From Gordonibacter pamelaeae (GTDB lineage: Bacteria; Actinomycetota; Coriobacteriia; Coriobacteriales; Eggerthellaceae): a DNA stretch of 64,000 bases. Shown here piece after piece: positions 17,943 to 25,438 of this stretch (the stretch's first letter is position 1; each line of letters begins with the position of its first letter). The position numbers and the translations under genes were made by a program. The notes beneath the pieces were generated by a model. That model was not told the origin of the DNA and did no database searches. It saw nothing but the letters and a program-made list of their open reading frames with translations. The stretch is from the NCBI RefSeq assembly GCF_042665095.1, contig NZ_JBHTBV010000004.1; one strand, 5' to 3'.

Positions 17943-20051
17943 ATGACAACGGCAACTATGAGGAACAATGAAATGAACCATTTGGCGAAGCGCTCCGTGC
18001 GCGACTCCTTCGTGAAGCTTGCCCCCCGCGAGCAGGCGAAGAACCCCGTTATGCTCATGGTGTACCTGTCGGCCATCCTGACGCTCGCCCTGTTCGTGCT
18101 GTCGCTGTTCGGCATCACGGACTCGCAGCCCGGCTTCATCATTTCCATCTCGGCGGTGCTCTGGCTCACGGTGCTGTTCGCGAACTTCGCGGAGGCGCTC
18201 GCCGAGGGCCGCGGCAAGGCGCAGGCCGACTCGCTGCGCGCCGCCAAGCGCGATGTGCCCGCGCACAAGCTCAACGAGGGCCTGGTGGCGAAGGGCCATC
18301 ACGTGGACGATCCGGCTGAGTTCTTCCGCCTGCAGGCCGACGAGGTGAGTTCGGCGGTTCTGAAGAAGAAGGACCTGTTCTACGTGGCGGCAGGCGAGCA
18401 GATCCCCGCCGATGGCGAGATCGTCATGGGCGCCGCATCGGTGGACGAGAGCGCCATCACCGGCGAGTCGGCCCCGGTCATCCGCGAGTCCGGCGGCGAC
18501 CGCTCCGCCGTCACGGGAGGCACCACCGTGCTTTCCGACTGGCTGGTGGTGCGCGTGACCGCCGACGCGGGCCATAGCTTCCTCGACCAGATGATCGCCA
18601 TGGTGGAGTCGGCCACCCGCAAGAAGACCCCGAACGAGATCGCGCTCGAGATACTGCTCGTGGCGCTGACCATCGTGTTCCTGATCGTGTCGGTGTCGCT
18701 GTTCGCGTTCAGCGGCTTCAGCGCCAACCAGGAGGGCATTGCGAACCCCACCACCATCACCTCGCTCGTGGCGCTGTTCGTGTGCCTGGCGCCCACCACC
18801 ATCGGCGCGCTGCTGTCGGCTATCGGCATAGCCGGCATGAGCCGCCTGAACCGGGCGAACGTGCTGGCCATGAGCGGCCGCGCCGTGGAGGCCGCGGGTG
18901 ACGTGGACGTGCTTTTGCTGGACAAGACGGGCACCATCACGCTGGGCAACCGGCAGGCCGCCGAGTTCATACCGGTGGACGGTGCCGCCGAGCACGACCT
19001 GGCCGATGCCGCGCAGCTGGCCAGCCTTACCGACGAGACGCCCGAGGGCCGCAGCGTCGTGGTGCTGGCGAAGGAGCGCTTCGGCATCCGCGGCCGCGAG
19101 CTCGAGGGCTCGGGCATGGTCAGCATCCCGTTCACCGCGCAGACGCGCATGAGCGGCGTAGATTTCGAGGGCCACGAGATCCGGAAGGGGGCGGCCGATG
19201 CCGTCAAGGATTATGTGGAGTCGCACGGCGGCACGTACAGCAGCGAATGCGCCGCAGTCGTTGCGGATGTCTCGCGCGCAGGCGGCACTCCGCTACTTGT
19301 TGCTCGCGATCATCGTATTCTGGGCGTCATCCATCTGAAGGACATCGTGAAGCAGGGCATCAAGGAGAACTTCGCCGACCTGCGCACCATGGGCATCAAG
19401 ACCGTCATGATAACGGGCGACAACCCCATGACGGCCGCCGCCATCGCGGCCGAGGCCGGCGTGGACGACTTCATCGCCGAGGCCACGCCCGAGACGAAGC
19501 TGGCCGCCATCCGCCAGTACCAGGCCGAGGGGCATATGGTGGCCATGACGGGCGACGGCACGAACGACGCGCCGGCGCTCGCGCAGGCCGATGTGGCCGT
19601 GGCCATGAACAGCGGCACCCAGGCGGCGAAGGAGGCCGGCAACATGGTCGACCTTGATTCCTCGCCCACGAAGCTCATCGACGTCGTGCGCATCGGCAAG
19701 CAGCTGCTCATGACGCGCGGTTCGTTGACCACGTTTTCTATAGCGAACGACCTGGCGAAGTACTTCGCCATCGTGCCCGCGCTGTTCGTGCCGCTGTATC
19801 CTCAGCTCGAGGCGCTGAACATCATGCACCTCACGAACCCCTACACGGCTATCATGGCGGCCATCATCTACAACGCTCTCATCATCGTGGCGCTCATCCC
19901 GTTGGCGCTCAAGGGGGTGAAGTACCGCGAGGCATCGTCGCAAAGCCTGCTTTCCCGCAACCTGCTGGTATACGGACTGGGCGGCATCGTCCTCCCCTTC
20001 GTTGCTATCAAGCTGCTCGACATGATGTTGACGGCTTTGGGCGTGGCGTAA
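17943..20051 (+). CDS. kdpB: Potassium-transporting P-type ATPase, catalytic subunit B
   Basis: The ATP-hydrolysing subunit of Kdp, a P-type ATPase of 702 residues (family about 680). The actuator motif TGES is near residue 175, the phosphorylation motif DKTGT near 326 and the hinge motif TGDGTNDAP near 537. The membrane segments are in the usual order. ATG 17943 is 20 bases after kdpA, with an AAAAAGAAA purine tract as a weak ribosome site. The gene is followed by a 142-base gap holding an inverted repeat before kdpC, which is unusual for this tightly packed operon. Confidence 0.96.
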   Translation: MTTATMRNNEMNHLAKRSVRDSFVKLAPREQAKNPVMLMVYLSAILTLALFVLSLFGITDSQPGFIISISAVLWLTVLFANFAEALAEGRGKAQADSLRAAKRDVPAHKLNEGLVAKGHHVDDPAEFFRLQADEVSSAVLKKKDLFYVAAGEQIPADGEIVMGAASVDESAITGESAPVIRESGGDRSAVTGGTTVLSDWLVVRVTADAGHSFLDQMIAMVESATRKKTPNEIALEILLVALTIVFLIVSVSLFAFSGFSANQEGIANPTTITSLVALFVCLAPTTIGALLSAIGIAGMSRLNRANVLAMSGRAVEAAGDVDVLLLDKTGTITLGNRQAAEFIPVDGAAEHDLADAAQLASLTDETPEGRSVVVLAKERFGIRGRELEGSGMVSIPFTAQTRMSGVDFEGHEIRKGAADAVKDYVESHGGTYSSECAAVVADVSRAGGTPLLVARDHRILGVIHLKDIVKQGIKENFADLRTMGIKTVMITGDNPMTAAAIAAEAGVDDFIAEATPETKLAAIRQYQAEGHMVAMTGDGTNDAPALAQADVAVAMNSGTQAAKEAGNMVDLDSSPTKLIDVVRIGKQLLMTRGSLTTFSIANDLAKYFAIVPALFVPLYPQLEALNIMHLTNPYTAIMAAIIYNALIIVALIPLALKGVKYREASSQSLLSRNLLVYGLGGIVLPFVAIKLLDMMLTALGVA

Positions 20052-20093
20052 GGCAACGAATGCCCGGCCGCGTTTCGAGCGCAATGAAAAAAC

Positions 20094-20132
20094 GGTTGCC
20101 GTTATTGAGATGCACTCTCGGTAACGGCAACC
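20094..20132 (-). terminator. Inverted repeat between kdpB and kdpC
   Basis: A perfect 11-bp stem (GGTTGCCGTTA at 20094-20104, complement at 20122-20132) with a 17-base loop, flanked by AAAAAA on both outer sides. Read on the minus strand it has the T tract of an intrinsic terminator; on the + strand it has none, so kdpBC read-through should be possible. It may instead block antisense transcription or protect an mRNA end. Confidence 0.5.
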
Positions 20133-20193
20133 AAAAAACGACTGAACGACCATGCGAAAAACGAGCTTCGGAATGAAGAAAGGATGCGAAGCA

Positions 20194-20796
20194 ATGAGGC
20201 AAGCGAAAATCTGGGGAAGCGCAGCGCTCTTCTTCCTCGTAACAACCATATTGTGCGGCGTGGTTTACACGGCTGTGTGCACGGGTGTCGCGCAGCTCTT
20301 CTTCCCTTATCAGGCAAACGGTTCCATCATAGAAGTCGATGGGACGAAATACGGCAGCGAGCTTGTTGGCCAGGAGTTCCATGACCAGAATCATATGTGG
20401 GGCCGGCTCACGAACGCGAACGTCTCCACGTTTACCGACGACGAGGGAAACCCCGTCATGTGGTACGGCCCGTCGAGCCTTAGTCCCGCGAGCGACGATT
20501 TCGCCGCTACGGTGCAGGCCCGCATCGACGAGATCCACGCAGCCCATCCCGAGAAGGGCGACGAGCCCATCCCCAGCGACCTCGTCACGAACTCCGGCAG
20601 CGGCTTCGACCCCCATATCTCCCCGGCTGCCGCCGAGTACCAGGTGGAGCGGTTGGCGAAGAACACCGGCAAGACGCCTTCCGAGATCCGCGCCATCATC
20701 GAGCAGTGCACCGAGCAGCCCCAGTTCGGCATTCTCGGCGATGCCCGCGTGAACGTCCTCAAGGTGAACCTCATGCTCGACGGCATCCTGCAGTAG
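20194..20796 (+). CDS. kdpC: Potassium-transporting ATPase subunit C
   Basis: The single-span subunit of KdpFABC that increases ATP affinity. It has 200 residues: one N-terminal membrane helix (WGSAALFFLVTTILCGVVYT), then an external domain with the family motifs GQEF, SNLSP-like SSLSPAS, DLVTNSGSGFDPHISPAAA near residue 128 and VNVLKVNLML near the end. I prefer ATG 20194, preceded by AAAGGA at the right distance; in-frame ATGs at 20152 and 20173 lack a site. No kdpD or kdpE follows, so the sensor pair must lie elsewhere. Confidence 0.94.
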   Translation: MRQAKIWGSAALFFLVTTILCGVVYTAVCTGVAQLFFPYQANGSIIEVDGTKYGSELVGQEFHDQNHMWGRLTNANVSTFTDDEGNPVMWYGPSSLSPASDDFAATVQARIDEIHAAHPEKGDEPIPSDLVTNSGSGFDPHISPAAAEYQVERLAKNTGKTPSEIRAIIEQCTEQPQFGILGDARVNVLKVNLMLDGILQ

Positions 20797-20834
20797 CCGC
20801 TTTCCCGGCCCCACAACCGGCCAAGTTGTCCGGA

Positions 20835-20850
20835 TGTTTCACGTGAAACA
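20835..20850. promoter_or_regulatory. parS site 3 (exact)
   Basis: Exact TGTTTCACGTGAAACA at the centre of a 28-bp perfect palindrome (20829-20856) with TCCGGA arms. It lies 38 bases after the kdpC stop in a non-coding spacer and has no T tract. Confidence 0.9.
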
Positions 20851-21040
20851 TCCGGAGGCGGGAAACGTCCTGAATAACGGCCGCGTATCAATATTTGAAG
20901 ATACGCCGAATAACCCGCCGTCCGCGAGCGAGGGCTCGTCGGGAAGCCCTACACTGGACGGCAACGGAAAAAGCAAGGGCCGTAAGCGGGCCGCCTGCAC
21001 GAGCAGGCAGGCAGCGGCGGCCGGTTGAAAGGACGAGGCC

Positions 21041-21565
21041 ATGCCCGATCGCGTAGTGGAGAGCTCGGACGTAGAAGTGCCCGAGATTCCCGAGATCCTG
21101 GAAAAGGTGCTGCTCTTCTCGCTGGAAGAGGCGAAGGAGAAGATGACGCAGGGAGCCGACGTGGTGCCGTTCACCGCGCTCGTGGTGAAGGAGAACCTGT
21201 TCTTGGAGAACCACCCGGGCGAGTCGGCGGACGAATGCTTCGCCTTCGCGCGCCACACGGTGGAGAATGCCCGCGGCGCCGAGGCGTACGCGCTGTGCTA
21301 TGACGGCTACGTCGAGGTCGACGACGAGACGAAGGACGCGCTCATCGCCGAGGGCGGCATTCCCGGCGAGGACGAGGGCATGGCCGTTGGCTTCCTCTAC
21401 ACGATGAGCGAAGACGGCGAGCCCACGTTCGAGGAGGAGCCGGCCTACATCGGCGAGGCGCCTAACTTCATGAGCGGCCTCAAGGAGGCCGACCAGTACG
21501 ACGAGGACGAGATCGACGAGAAGTATCTCGACGACGAAGAGGACCTCGAGGAAGAGGCCGAGTAA
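21041..21565 (+). CDS. Acidic protein of unknown function
   Basis: A 174-residue protein I do not recognise. It has no signal peptide or membrane segment, so it is probably cytoplasmic. Residues 15-110 look like a compact alpha/beta fold (LEEAKEKMTQGADVVPFTAL, ESADECFAFARHTVENARG, YALCYDGYVEVDD). From about residue 140 the sequence becomes a run of Asp and Glu to the C-terminus. AAAGGACGAGG precedes ATG 21041. It has its own terminator and stands alone between kdpC and the ribosomal protein operon. Confidence 0.8.
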   Translation: MPDRVVESSDVEVPEIPEILEKVLLFSLEEAKEKMTQGADVVPFTALVVKENLFLENHPGESADECFAFARHTVENARGAEAYALCYDGYVEVDDETKDALIAEGGIPGEDEGMAVGFLYTMSEDGEPTFEEEPAYIGEAPNFMSGLKEADQYDEDEIDEKYLDDEEDLEEEAE

Positions 21566-21623
21566 CTCTGCAGGGCCAAGCAGCTGCGGCCGCTAGAGAA
21601 ACGCCGCAAAAGAGACGGAAAAC

Positions 21624-21666
21624 GAGCCGGCTGTGTTCCACGTGGAACGTAGCCGGCTCTCAATTT
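21624..21666 (+). terminator. Terminator built around a parS-like palindrome
   Basis: The outer arms GAGCCGGCT (21624-21632) and AGCCGGCTC (21651-21659) enclose TGTTCCACGTGGAACG (21634-21649), which differs from the exact parS sequence at three positions, one of which (C at the fifth base) is accepted in other species. CAATTTTTTC follows. It terminates the acidic-protein transcript and might also bind ParB weakly. Confidence 0.7.
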
Positions 21667-22016
21667 TTTCATTCGGCCATTTCCCAACGTTGCAGTCACT
21701 TCCAAGAAAGAAGCGGTTGCCTGTATTCGCGAACTTCCATCCCTTAAGCTTGTGGCCAGGGCTTTCGAATTTCGGCGGCAGTCGTGTCAGATGCGCGCGG
21801 CATCCGTGCAAGGGTTGCGCGGCGAGCGTGCAAGGTCCGTGCGGCATCCGGGCCAGATCCGCATCAGCTTCCGGCGACTCCGTGACGGTGGAATTACGGT
21901 CGGCCGGCAAGGTCGCGTTGCTATACTTCCCCCAGAGAAGTTCAGCGGACAAGCGGGAGGCATGCCGCGCAAACATGGTGAAAGCATGTGCGCGCTGGTA
22001 AGGAAGAAAGTTTTCC
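21667..22016. other. Intergenic spacer with short degenerate repeats
   Basis: I see no gene in these 350 bases. Around 21799-21856 the segment GCGGCATCCGTGCAAGG recurs in altered form (GCGGCGAGCGTGCAAGG and GCGGCATCCGGGC), an imperfect tandem repeat of about 22 bases. The end of the spacer leads into the rpsF promoter. Confidence 0.4.
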
Positions 22017-22045
22017 TTGTGGCCCATGAGGCCCTTTGCTAGAAT
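22017..22045 (+). promoter_or_regulatory. rpsF operon promoter
   Basis: TTGTGG (22017-22022), a 17-base spacer and TAGAAT (22040-22045), about 75 bases before rpsF. Confidence 0.65.
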
Positions 22046-22060
22046 AGGCAAGCTAATCCT

Positions 22061-22094
22061 GCTCCGGGTTAACTGCCTTCACCAGCCCCGGAGC
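22061..22094 (+). promoter_or_regulatory. Leader hairpin of the rpsF operon (possible S6:S18 autoregulatory site)
   Basis: GCTCCGGG (22061-22068) pairs with CCCGGAGC (22087-22094) around an 18-base loop in the rpsF leader. Many bacteria carry an S6:S18-binding stem with a CCG element in this position. The place and CCG content fit, but I cannot confirm the motif. Confidence 0.4.
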
Positions 22095-22120
22095 CGCTAA
22101 AGACCAAAGGAGGTGAGCTG

Positions 22121-22414
22121 ATGAAGGCTTATGAATTGCTGTTTTTTGTCGCTCCGTCTATCGACGAAGAATCCCGTGCCGCTGTTATGAAGCGTATTGA
22201 GACCACGATCGCCGAGGGCGAGGGTACGGTTGACAACGTCGACAACTGGGGCAAGCGCAAACTCGCTTACGAGATCGACGGTCTGACCGACGGTGACTAC
22301 ACTCTCATCGATTTCCATGCCGATCCCGCTAACGTTGCTGAACTCGATCGCGTTCTTCGCATCAATGACGCCGTTGTGCGGCATATGATCGTCAAGCGTA
22401 CCGATCGCGATTAA
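22121..22414 (+). CDS. rpsF: 30S ribosomal protein S6
   Basis: A 97-residue S6 protein, a component of the 30S platform that pairs with S18. The family start MKAYELLFFVAPSIDEE, the central VDNWGKRKLAYEIDGLTDGDY and the end HMIVKRTD are typical. An exceptionally good site, AAAGGAGGTGA, precedes ATG 22121. It is the first gene of rpsF-ssb-rpsR-rplI, a very common bacterial order. Codon use in this gene is a little less GC-rich than in its neighbours. Confidence 0.97.
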   Translation: MKAYELLFFVAPSIDEESRAAVMKRIETTIAEGEGTVDNVDNWGKRKLAYEIDGLTDGDYTLIDFHADPANVAELDRVLRINDAVVRHMIVKRTDRD

Positions 22415-22471
22415 GAGCACGTGGCGTTGGGCGCCCCCGGCGCCCCAGCATGAGAAGAAGAGGTGGGTATC

Positions 22472-22942
22472 ATGAGCATCAACCGAGTTATCATCAGCGG
22501 AAACCTGACGCGCGACCCCGAGCTGCGCTCCACGGCGAGCGGTTTGCCGGTGCTCGGCTTCGGCGTTGCCGTGAACGACCGCCGGAAGAACCAGCAGACG
22601 GGCGAGTGGGAGGACTATCCCAACTTCATCGACTGCACCATGTTCGGTGCGCGCGCCGAGAGCCTGAACCGCTACCTCAACAAGGGCACGAAGGTGTCCA
22701 TTGAGGGAAAGCTCCGCTGGAGCCAGTGGGAGCGCGACGGCCAGAAGCGCAGCAAGATCGAGGTGATCGTCGACGAGCTCGAGTTCATGTCGAGCCGCAA
22801 CAGCGATTCGTCCTCATACGGCGGAAACCAGTCGTATGGCGGCAACGCAGGCGGCTATTCCCCGGCTCCGGCCGCAGCCCCCATGGCTGCCCCGGTGGTC
22901 GATGCCTCTTCTTCGGTCTACGATGAAGACATCCCGTTTTAA
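22472..22942 (+). CDS. ssb: Single-stranded DNA-binding protein
   Basis: A 156-residue SSB that protects single-stranded DNA and recruits repair and replication proteins. The OB fold covers residues 1-108 (INRVIISGNLTRDPELR, FIDCTMFGARAESL, KVSIEGKLRW). A Gly/Ser/Tyr/Pro-Ala-rich linker follows, and the protein ends in the acidic tip DEDIPF used for partner binding. I choose ATG 22472 over a GTG three codons earlier because GAAGAGGTGGG ends about 5 bases before it. It lies between rpsF and rpsR, as in many bacteria. Confidence 0.96.
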   Translation: MSINRVIISGNLTRDPELRSTASGLPVLGFGVAVNDRRKNQQTGEWEDYPNFIDCTMFGARAESLNRYLNKGTKVSIEGKLRWSQWERDGQKRSKIEVIVDELEFMSSRNSDSSSYGGNQSYGGNAGGYSPAPAAAPMAAPVVDASSSVYDEDIPF

Positions 22943-22965
22943 GCGAAACGAAAGAGGTTTGTGAA

Positions 22966-23226
22966 ATGTCCGATTACGCGAAGCAGCCGCGTCGCAAGTT
23001 CTGCCAGTTCTGCAAGGACGAGGCGAACTACGTCGACTACAAAGACACGCAAATGCTGCGCAAATACGTTACCGATCGCGGAAAGATCAAGCCGCGCCGG
23101 GTGACGGGTGCCTGCACCCAGCACCAGCGCGACATCGCGAACGCCGTCAAGCGTGCCCGCGAGATGGCTTTGATGCCGTACGCGGTGCCCGCCGTCAGCG
23201 GTCGCGGCGATCGTCGCAGCCGCTAG
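22966..23226 (+). CDS. rpsR: 30S ribosomal protein S18 (zinc-binding form)
   Basis: An 86-residue S18 protein that binds next to S6 on the 30S platform. It has the family core NYVDYKDTQMLRKYVTDRGKIKPRRVTG. The Cys pair CQFC near residues 13-16 together with Cys and His in GACTQHQ suggests the zinc-binding C+ version. AAAGAGG precedes the ATG. Confidence 0.96.
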   Translation: MSDYAKQPRRKFCQFCKDEANYVDYKDTQMLRKYVTDRGKIKPRRVTGACTQHQRDIANAVKRAREMALMPYAVPAVSGRGDRRSR

Positions 23227-23242
23227 GCGCAAGGAGGGTTCC

Positions 23243-23785
23243 ATGAAAGTCATCCTGCTTCAAGAATTGAAGGGCAAGGGCGGTGAAGGCGACGTCGTAG
23301 ACGTGGCCCCCGGCTTCGCCAACAACTACCTGCTTCCCCAGAAGCTCGCCATCCTGGCGACGAAGGGGAACCTCAAGCAGCTCGAGCAGCGCAAGCACAA
23401 CATCGCGAAGCGCGAGGAGAACCGCATCGCCGACGCCGAGAAGATGAAGGCCGCCCTCGAGGGCGCCACCGTCAAGGTCGAGGCGAAGGTCGGCGAGGAG
23501 GGCCAGCTGTTCGGCTCCGTCACCGCCGTCATGGTCGCCGACGCCATCAAGGCCGCCACCGACCTTGAGGTGGACAAGCGCCGCCTCGAGCTCGGCCACG
23601 CCATCAAGACGGCTGGCGAGCATGAAGTGGTCTACGGCATCTACCGCGACATCAAGGTGTCCGTGAAGCTCCTGGTGGGCAATATCGACGAGCAGGCCGA
23701 GGCCGAGGTCGTCGAGGAGACCGTGGAGGTTGTCGAGGAGGCCGAGGCTCCCGCCGAGGCTGCCGAGACGGCTACCGAGGAATAA
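23243..23785 (+). CDS. rplI: 50S ribosomal protein L9
   Basis: L9 of the large subunit, an elongated two-domain protein that influences frame keeping. The N-terminal domain MKVILLQELKGKGGEGDVVDVAPGFANNYLLP is classical, followed by the long connecting helix and the C-terminal domain. The last 30 residues are an Ala/Glu/Val acidic extension (VVEETVEVVEEAEAPAEAAE), giving 180 residues against about 150 usually. AAGGAGG precedes ATG 23243. A strong terminator follows, closing the operon. Confidence 0.96.
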   Translation: MKVILLQELKGKGGEGDVVDVAPGFANNYLLPQKLAILATKGNLKQLEQRKHNIAKREENRIADAEKMKAALEGATVKVEAKVGEEGQLFGSVTAVMVADAIKAATDLEVDKRRLELGHAIKTAGEHEVVYGIYRDIKVSVKLLVGNIDEQAEAEVVEETVEVVEEAEAPAEAAETATEE

Positions 23786-23789
23786 ATAC

Positions 23790-23877
23790 TTTTCCACAGG
23801 ATTGATTTGTGGAAACGGGGGAAAACCCCCTTTGCCCCGATGACGGGTGAAGGGGGTTTTCCGTTGCATGTGGATAA
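23790..23877. promoter_or_regulatory. Candidate DnaA boxes between rplI and dnaB
   Basis: An exact DnaA box (TGTGGATAA at 23869-23877, TTATCCACA on the minus strand) is accompanied by TTTTCCACA at 23790-23798 (8 of 9) and TGTGGAAAC at 23808-23816 (7 of 9). They flank the rplI terminator and lie 110-200 bases before dnaB. DnaA control of dnaB is a possibility, not shown. Confidence 0.4.
23820..23862. terminator. rplI terminator
   Basis: A 13-bp perfect stem (GGAAAACCCCCTT at 23820-23832, complement at 23850-23862) with a 17-base loop. T runs are built into the descending arm, so it could work in both directions. Confidence 0.75.
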
Positions 23878-23986
23878 CGCATTCCGTGGTTTTTCGGGAA
23901 GAAAAATACACATGACCTGCGGCAATCATGCGGTACTATAGCGGGAAACAAGGCAGCGGACACCCGAAGGAGCGAGAAGGACCACC

Positions 23987-25399
23987 ATGTCGGAAGCGTA
24001 CCAAGCCAGCGCAAGGAACAGCGACTTCAACGAGGGGTCGGCTCCCAAGAACAAGCCGATGCCGCAGAACATCGAGGCCGAGAAGTCGGTTCTGGCGGCC
24101 TGCATGCTGAACGCCGAGGCGGTGGAGGAGCTTATCCTGAAGCTCAAGCCGGAGTCGTTCTACCGCCCGGCGCACCGCATCATCTTCGAGTCCATCTGCG
24201 AGCTGAATACGCGCCGCATTCCCATCGACCAGATATCGCTCGCCGACAACCTGAACGCCACGGGCCAGCTGGAGGCCGTGGGCGGCAAGCCGTACCTGGT
24301 CGATCTGGCCGACAACACGTTTGCGCTCACGAACTGGCAGAACCACGCCGAGATCGTGAAGCGCACGGCCATCCTCCGCGAGCTCATCTACGCCGCCGCC
24401 TCCATCAACGCGCTCGCCTACGACGCGCCCGACAACCTGGACGAGGTGGTGGAGGACGCCGAGAAGACGCTCTTCGGCGTGACCGAGAAGCGCGTGTCGT
24501 CCACGTTCTCCAAGATGGACTCCCTGCTCACCGAGGCGTTCGAGGAGATCACGAAGCTCGCCGAGCAGCAGAACCACATGGCCGGCGTGCCCACCGGCTT
24601 CAAGGACGCCGACGACCTGTTCCACGGCTTCCGCGGAGGCGACCTGGTCATCCTGGCCGCCCGTCCCGGCGTGGGCAAGACGTCGTTCGCGCTGAACCTG
24701 GCCGTGAACGCCGCCAAGTCGGGCGCGGCCGTGGCCTTCTTCTCGCTGGAAATGAGCGCGGGCCAGCTGGTCCAGCGTATCCTGTGCGCCGAGGCGCGCG
24801 TCAGCCTGTCGAAGATCCGCGCGGGCTTCATATCGGAAGGCGACTGGGGCGCCATCGCCGACGCGTCGAACACGCTTTCGAAGCTGGAACTGTACATCGA
24901 CGACTCGCCGGGCCTGTCCATCTTGGAGGCGCGCGCCAAGGCACGCCGCGAGCTGCGCCGCACCGAGGGCAAGGGTCTCATCATCGTGGACTACCTGCAG
25001 CTCATGCAGCCGCCCTCCACGCGCCGCGACGGCAACCGCGCCGTGGAGGTGGGCGAGATCTCGCGAGGCCTGAAGGTGCTCGCGAAGGAGATGGACATGC
25101 CCGTGATCGCGCTGTCGCAGCTGTCCCGTGCCGTGGAGATGCGAGGAAAGAAGCGCCCGATGCTCTCCGACCTGCGCGAATCCGGCTCTATCGAGCAGGA
25201 CGCCGACATCGTCATGTTCATCGACCGAAGCATGGACGAGACGGAGGCGGAGAGCGAGGACCGCCCCGACTTGGGCACGGCGCAGCTCATCGTGGCGAAG
25301 CACCGCAACGGCCCCACCCGCGACATCGACCTGGCGTTCAACCCGGAGTACACGCGCTTCATGGATTTCATCGACGATTCGCGCGCGGGCGGCTTCTAA
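23987..25399 (+). CDS. dnaB: Replicative DNA helicase
   Basis: The hexameric 5'-3' helicase that unwinds the fork, 470 residues, normal length and without an intein. The N-terminal DnaB domain covers about residues 25-130 (PQNIEAEKSVLAACM). The RecA-like motor has Walker A ARPGVGKTS near residue 224, FFSLEMS, Walker B IIVDYLQLM near 328 and LSQLSRAVE. The arginine finger region KHRNGPT is near the end. GAAGGAGCGAGAAGGA precedes ATG 23987. A TACTAT -10 is at 23934-23939. It has its own transcript after the ribosomal protein operon. Confidence 0.96.
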   Translation: MSEAYQASARNSDFNEGSAPKNKPMPQNIEAEKSVLAACMLNAEAVEELILKLKPESFYRPAHRIIFESICELNTRRIPIDQISLADNLNATGQLEAVGGKPYLVDLADNTFALTNWQNHAEIVKRTAILRELIYAAASINALAYDAPDNLDEVVEDAEKTLFGVTEKRVSSTFSKMDSLLTEAFEEITKLAEQQNHMAGVPTGFKDADDLFHGFRGGDLVILAARPGVGKTSFALNLAVNAAKSGAAVAFFSLEMSAGQLVQRILCAEARVSLSKIRAGFISEGDWGAIADASNTLSKLELYIDDSPGLSILEARAKARRELRRTEGKGLIIVDYLQLMQPPSTRRDGNRAVEVGEISRGLKVLAKEMDMPVIALSQLSRAVEMRGKKRPMLSDLRESGSIEQDADIVMFIDRSMDETEAESEDRPDLGTAQLIVAKHRNGPTRDIDLAFNPEYTRFMDFIDDSRAGGF

Positions 25400-25425
25400 C
25401 CGGCCCGCGCGGGCCGCGCACGCGC

Positions 25426-25431
25426 TACACT
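25426..25431 (+). promoter_or_regulatory. -10 box of the YhaO-like gene, possibly leaderless
   Basis: TACACT at 25426-25431 ends 7 bases before ATG 25439, so the mRNA would begin at about the start codon. There is no ribosome site between them. Confidence 0.35.
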
Positions 25432-25438
25432 GGTGCCC

